Notes under the pieces: generated by a model
What the model saw: only the letters and a program-made list of their open reading frames with translations
The model's database searches: none
What the model was told of the DNA's origin: nothing
Origin: Nissabacter sp. SGAir0207
GTDB lineage: Bacteria > Pseudomonadota > Gammaproteobacteria > Enterobacterales > Enterobacteriaceae
Direction of reading: 5' to 3'
NCBI RefSeq assembly: GCF_005491205.1
Contig: NZ_CP028035.1
Coordinates: 1,736,001-1,800,000 of the forward strand
DNA length: 64,000 nucleotides
Program-made: the position numbers and the translations under genes
In this document: piece by piece, positions 62,536 through 64,000 of the stretch
How positions within the stretch are numbered: the stretch's first letter is position 1
How the letters are laid out: every line of letters begins with the position of its first letter

Positions 62536-63080
62536 AATATGACCCTGTCTTTATTTCCCGGTGAGGCAGGCGCGTGCGCTGGCCTTCCCCTGGATAAGAG
62601 ATGAATAGCAAAGTGGTAATCATTCTGGCGTGCCGCGTCCGGCGCCCGCGAAGGGCGTCTGTCAGTCAGAGGGCAGGGCAGAAAATCGAGCAGCAGGTGA
62701 ATTCAAAATTTTCGTATAAAGCGAAATCCTTACAAGTCAAAAGGTAAGCGCAAATTTAATCTTGCCGAGCATTATAAATGCAAATCATTATCATTCAAGT
62801 TATCAATACGAAAATGTGAGGGAAAAGAGGAGAGGTAGCTAAAAGTGTGATGGAAATCACGATTTTCAGCGGGATAAATATTAACAAATGTAATTGAAAA
62901 TAAGAAAGATCCGCAATTTCCCTAGAGGAAGTGCAAGCAAACTTTCTCAATGTTGTTTATTATTTGGCTGATGGCTAAGGAAGGCGTTTAATGATCGGTA
63001 AAGTCGGGTAGGGGTAATTCCCTGCTTTATTGGAGGGGATATTTTAAAATATATTTTGCAGAAGGAAGAGGAGGCGGAAA
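62536..63080. other. Intergenic region between pykA and dfoJ, with the long dfoJ leader
   Basis: The stretch is AT-rich from about 62690 to 63060. It holds the dfoJ promoter/Fur box (62771-62798) and a leader of roughly 230 bases with a small GC hairpin (CGCCC/GGGCG, 62643-62657). Nothing else was recognised. Confidence 0.55.
62771..62798 (-). promoter_or_regulatory. dfoJ promoter with Fur box in the spacer
   Basis: On the minus strand TTGAAT (62793-62798), a 16-bp spacer and a perfect TATAAT (62771-62776) form the promoter. The spacer holds AATGATAATGATTTGCATT (62777-62795), a 19-bp near-dyad that matches the Fur 7-1-7 pattern TGATAAT-N-ATTATCA at 12 of 14 positions. Confidence 0.82.
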
Positions 63081-63106
63081 TAAAAAGCCGGCCAACAAGG
63101 CCGGCT
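63081..63106 (-). terminator. Terminator of pykA
   Basis: AGCCGGCC (63086-63093) pairs with GGCCGGCT (63099-63106) around AACAA; on the minus strand it is followed by TTTTTA. Confidence 0.88.
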
Positions 63107-63124
63107 GGTAAGGAGGTAAACCGG

Positions 63125-64000
63125 TTACTCGACGCGTAATACGCGGCTGGTATTGGTGGTGCCAGTCGTGCTCATCACATCGCCCTGAGTGACAATCACC
63201 AGATCGCCGGAGAGCAGGTAGCCTTTGTCACGCAGCAGGTTGACGGCGTCATGCGCGGCGGCCACGCCATCATTGTTGCTGTCAAAGTAAACCGGCGTCA
63301 CGCCACGGTAGAGCGCCGTCAGGTTGAGCGTATGCTCATGGCGGGACATGGCGAAGATCGGCAGGCCGGAGCTGATGCGCGACATCATCAGCGCGGTGCG
63401 GCCCGACTCCGTCATCGCGATGATGGCGGTGACACCCTTCAGGTGGTTGGCGGCATACATGGAGGACATGGCAATCGCCTCCTCAATGTTCTCAAACTGC
63501 ACGTCCAGCCGGTGTTTGGAGACATTGATGCTCGGGATCTTCTCCGCGCCCAGACAGACGCGCGCCATCGCCGCCACCGTCTCGGCCGGGTACTGGCCAG
63601 CGGCGGTCTCGGCAGAGAGCATCACCGCGTCAGTGCCGTCCAGCACGGCGTTGGCGACGTCCATCACTTCGGCGCGGGTCGGCATCGGGTTGGTGATCAT
63701 CGACTCCATCATCTGGGTGGCGGTGATCACGGCGCGGTTGAGGGTGCGGGCGCGGCGGATCAGTTTCTTCTGGATGCCCACCAGCTCCGGGTCGCCAATT
63801 TCAACGCCCAGATCGCCACGCGCCACCATCACCACGTCGGAGGCGAGGATGATGTCATCCATCGCGGCGTCAGAGGAGACCGCCTCGGCGCGCTCCACCT
63901 TGGAAACAATTTTGGCATGGCAGCCAGCGTCACGCGCCAGACGGCGGGCATAGTTCAGGTCTTCACCGGTGCGCGGGAAGGAGATGGCGAGATAGTCGAC
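63125..64000 (-). CDS. pykA: Pyruvate kinase II, C-terminal part (start off the right edge)
   Basis: The window holds the last 291 residues of about 480. The enzyme turns phosphoenolpyruvate and ADP into pyruvate and ATP. The catalytic-region stretches [67 protein letters not shown] and the C-domain end [18 protein letters not shown] match E. coli PykA closely. In E. coli pykA is next to lpxM; here the siderophore cluster lies between. Confidence 0.96.
   Translation of the reverse strand, partial: VDYLAISFPRTGEDLNYARRLARDAGCHAKIVSKVERAEAVSSDAAMDDIILASDVVMVARGDLGVEIGDPELVGIQKKLIRRARTLNRAVITATQMMESMITNPMPTRAEVMDVANAVLDGTDAVMLSAETAAGQYPAETVAAMARVCLGAEKIPSINVSKHRLDVQFENIEEAIAMSSMYAANHLKGVTAIIAMTESGRTALMMSRISSGLPIFAMSRHEHTLNLTALYRGVTPVYFDSNNDGVAAAHDAVNLLRDKGYLLSGDLVIVTQGDVMSTTGTTNTSRVLRVE

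Overview
The window is a chromosomal segment of a GC-rich member of the Enterobacterales. The housekeeping proteins are close to Escherichia coli relatives in length and motifs (Prs 315 aa, KdsA 284 aa, ArgS 577 aa, RuvC 173 aa, CmoB 323 aa), and the gene order is a mosaic of E. coli-like blocks. No genus can be named from the sequence alone; a Yersiniaceae, Erwiniaceae or Hafniaceae type relative fits. No insertion sequence, integrase, phage gene or CRISPR array was seen.

Layout. 1-4337 (minus): an operon with a GntR/FCD regulator, two peptide-type ABC ATPases and a family 5 solute-binding protein cut by the left edge. 4636-9886 (plus): a 60-aa orphan, then a four-gene cassette of an outer-membrane barrel, a cysteine-type sulfatase, a second barrel and a radical-SAM sulfatase-maturating enzyme. 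9967-24099: the ychF-pth-ychH-prs-ispE-lolB/hemA-prfA-prmC-sirB2-sirB1-kdsA-dauA core block, with an extra SulP transporter between ychF and pth. 24363-35928: a degenerate GGDEF protein, twin tRNA-Ser(GGA) genes, a POT-like transporter, ghrA-ycdX-ycdY, yceB-grxB and rimJ-yceH-mviM-murJ. 35998-55951: argS, yecM, a MalY/PatB lyase, cutC, cmoBA, yecN-yecE-yecD, aspS-nudB-yebC-ruvCAB, znuBC/znuA, mepM and lpxM. 55983-62535 (minus): a dfoJ-dfoA-dfoC-dfoS hydroxamate siderophore (desferrioxamine type) cluster set between lpxM and pykA, which are adjacent in E. coli. 63125-64000: the C-terminal part of pykA.

How the genes work together. The accessory parts are the ABC operon, the sulfatase cassette and the siderophore cluster. 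The sulfatase carries the CTPSR motif that must be converted to formylglycine, and the maturase sits two genes downstream, so the cassette supplies its own activation; the two barrels suggest handling of a sulfated compound at the outer membrane. In the siderophore cluster a decarboxylase, an N-hydroxylase and a fused acyltransferase/NIS synthetase give a complete route from lysine to a hydroxamate macrocycle, and an MdfA-like pump is the likely exporter. A Fur-type box lies inside the dfoJ promoter. Other regulatory sites read directly are a Zur box between znuC and znuA, a LexA box inside the ruvC terminator, a class II CRP-type promoter at ychH, and matching promoters and terminators on both tRNA genes.

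The junction murJ-argS is notable: in E. coli each of these genes borders a flagellar gene cluster (flgN side and flhE side), and here they are 69 bp apart with no flagellar gene between them.
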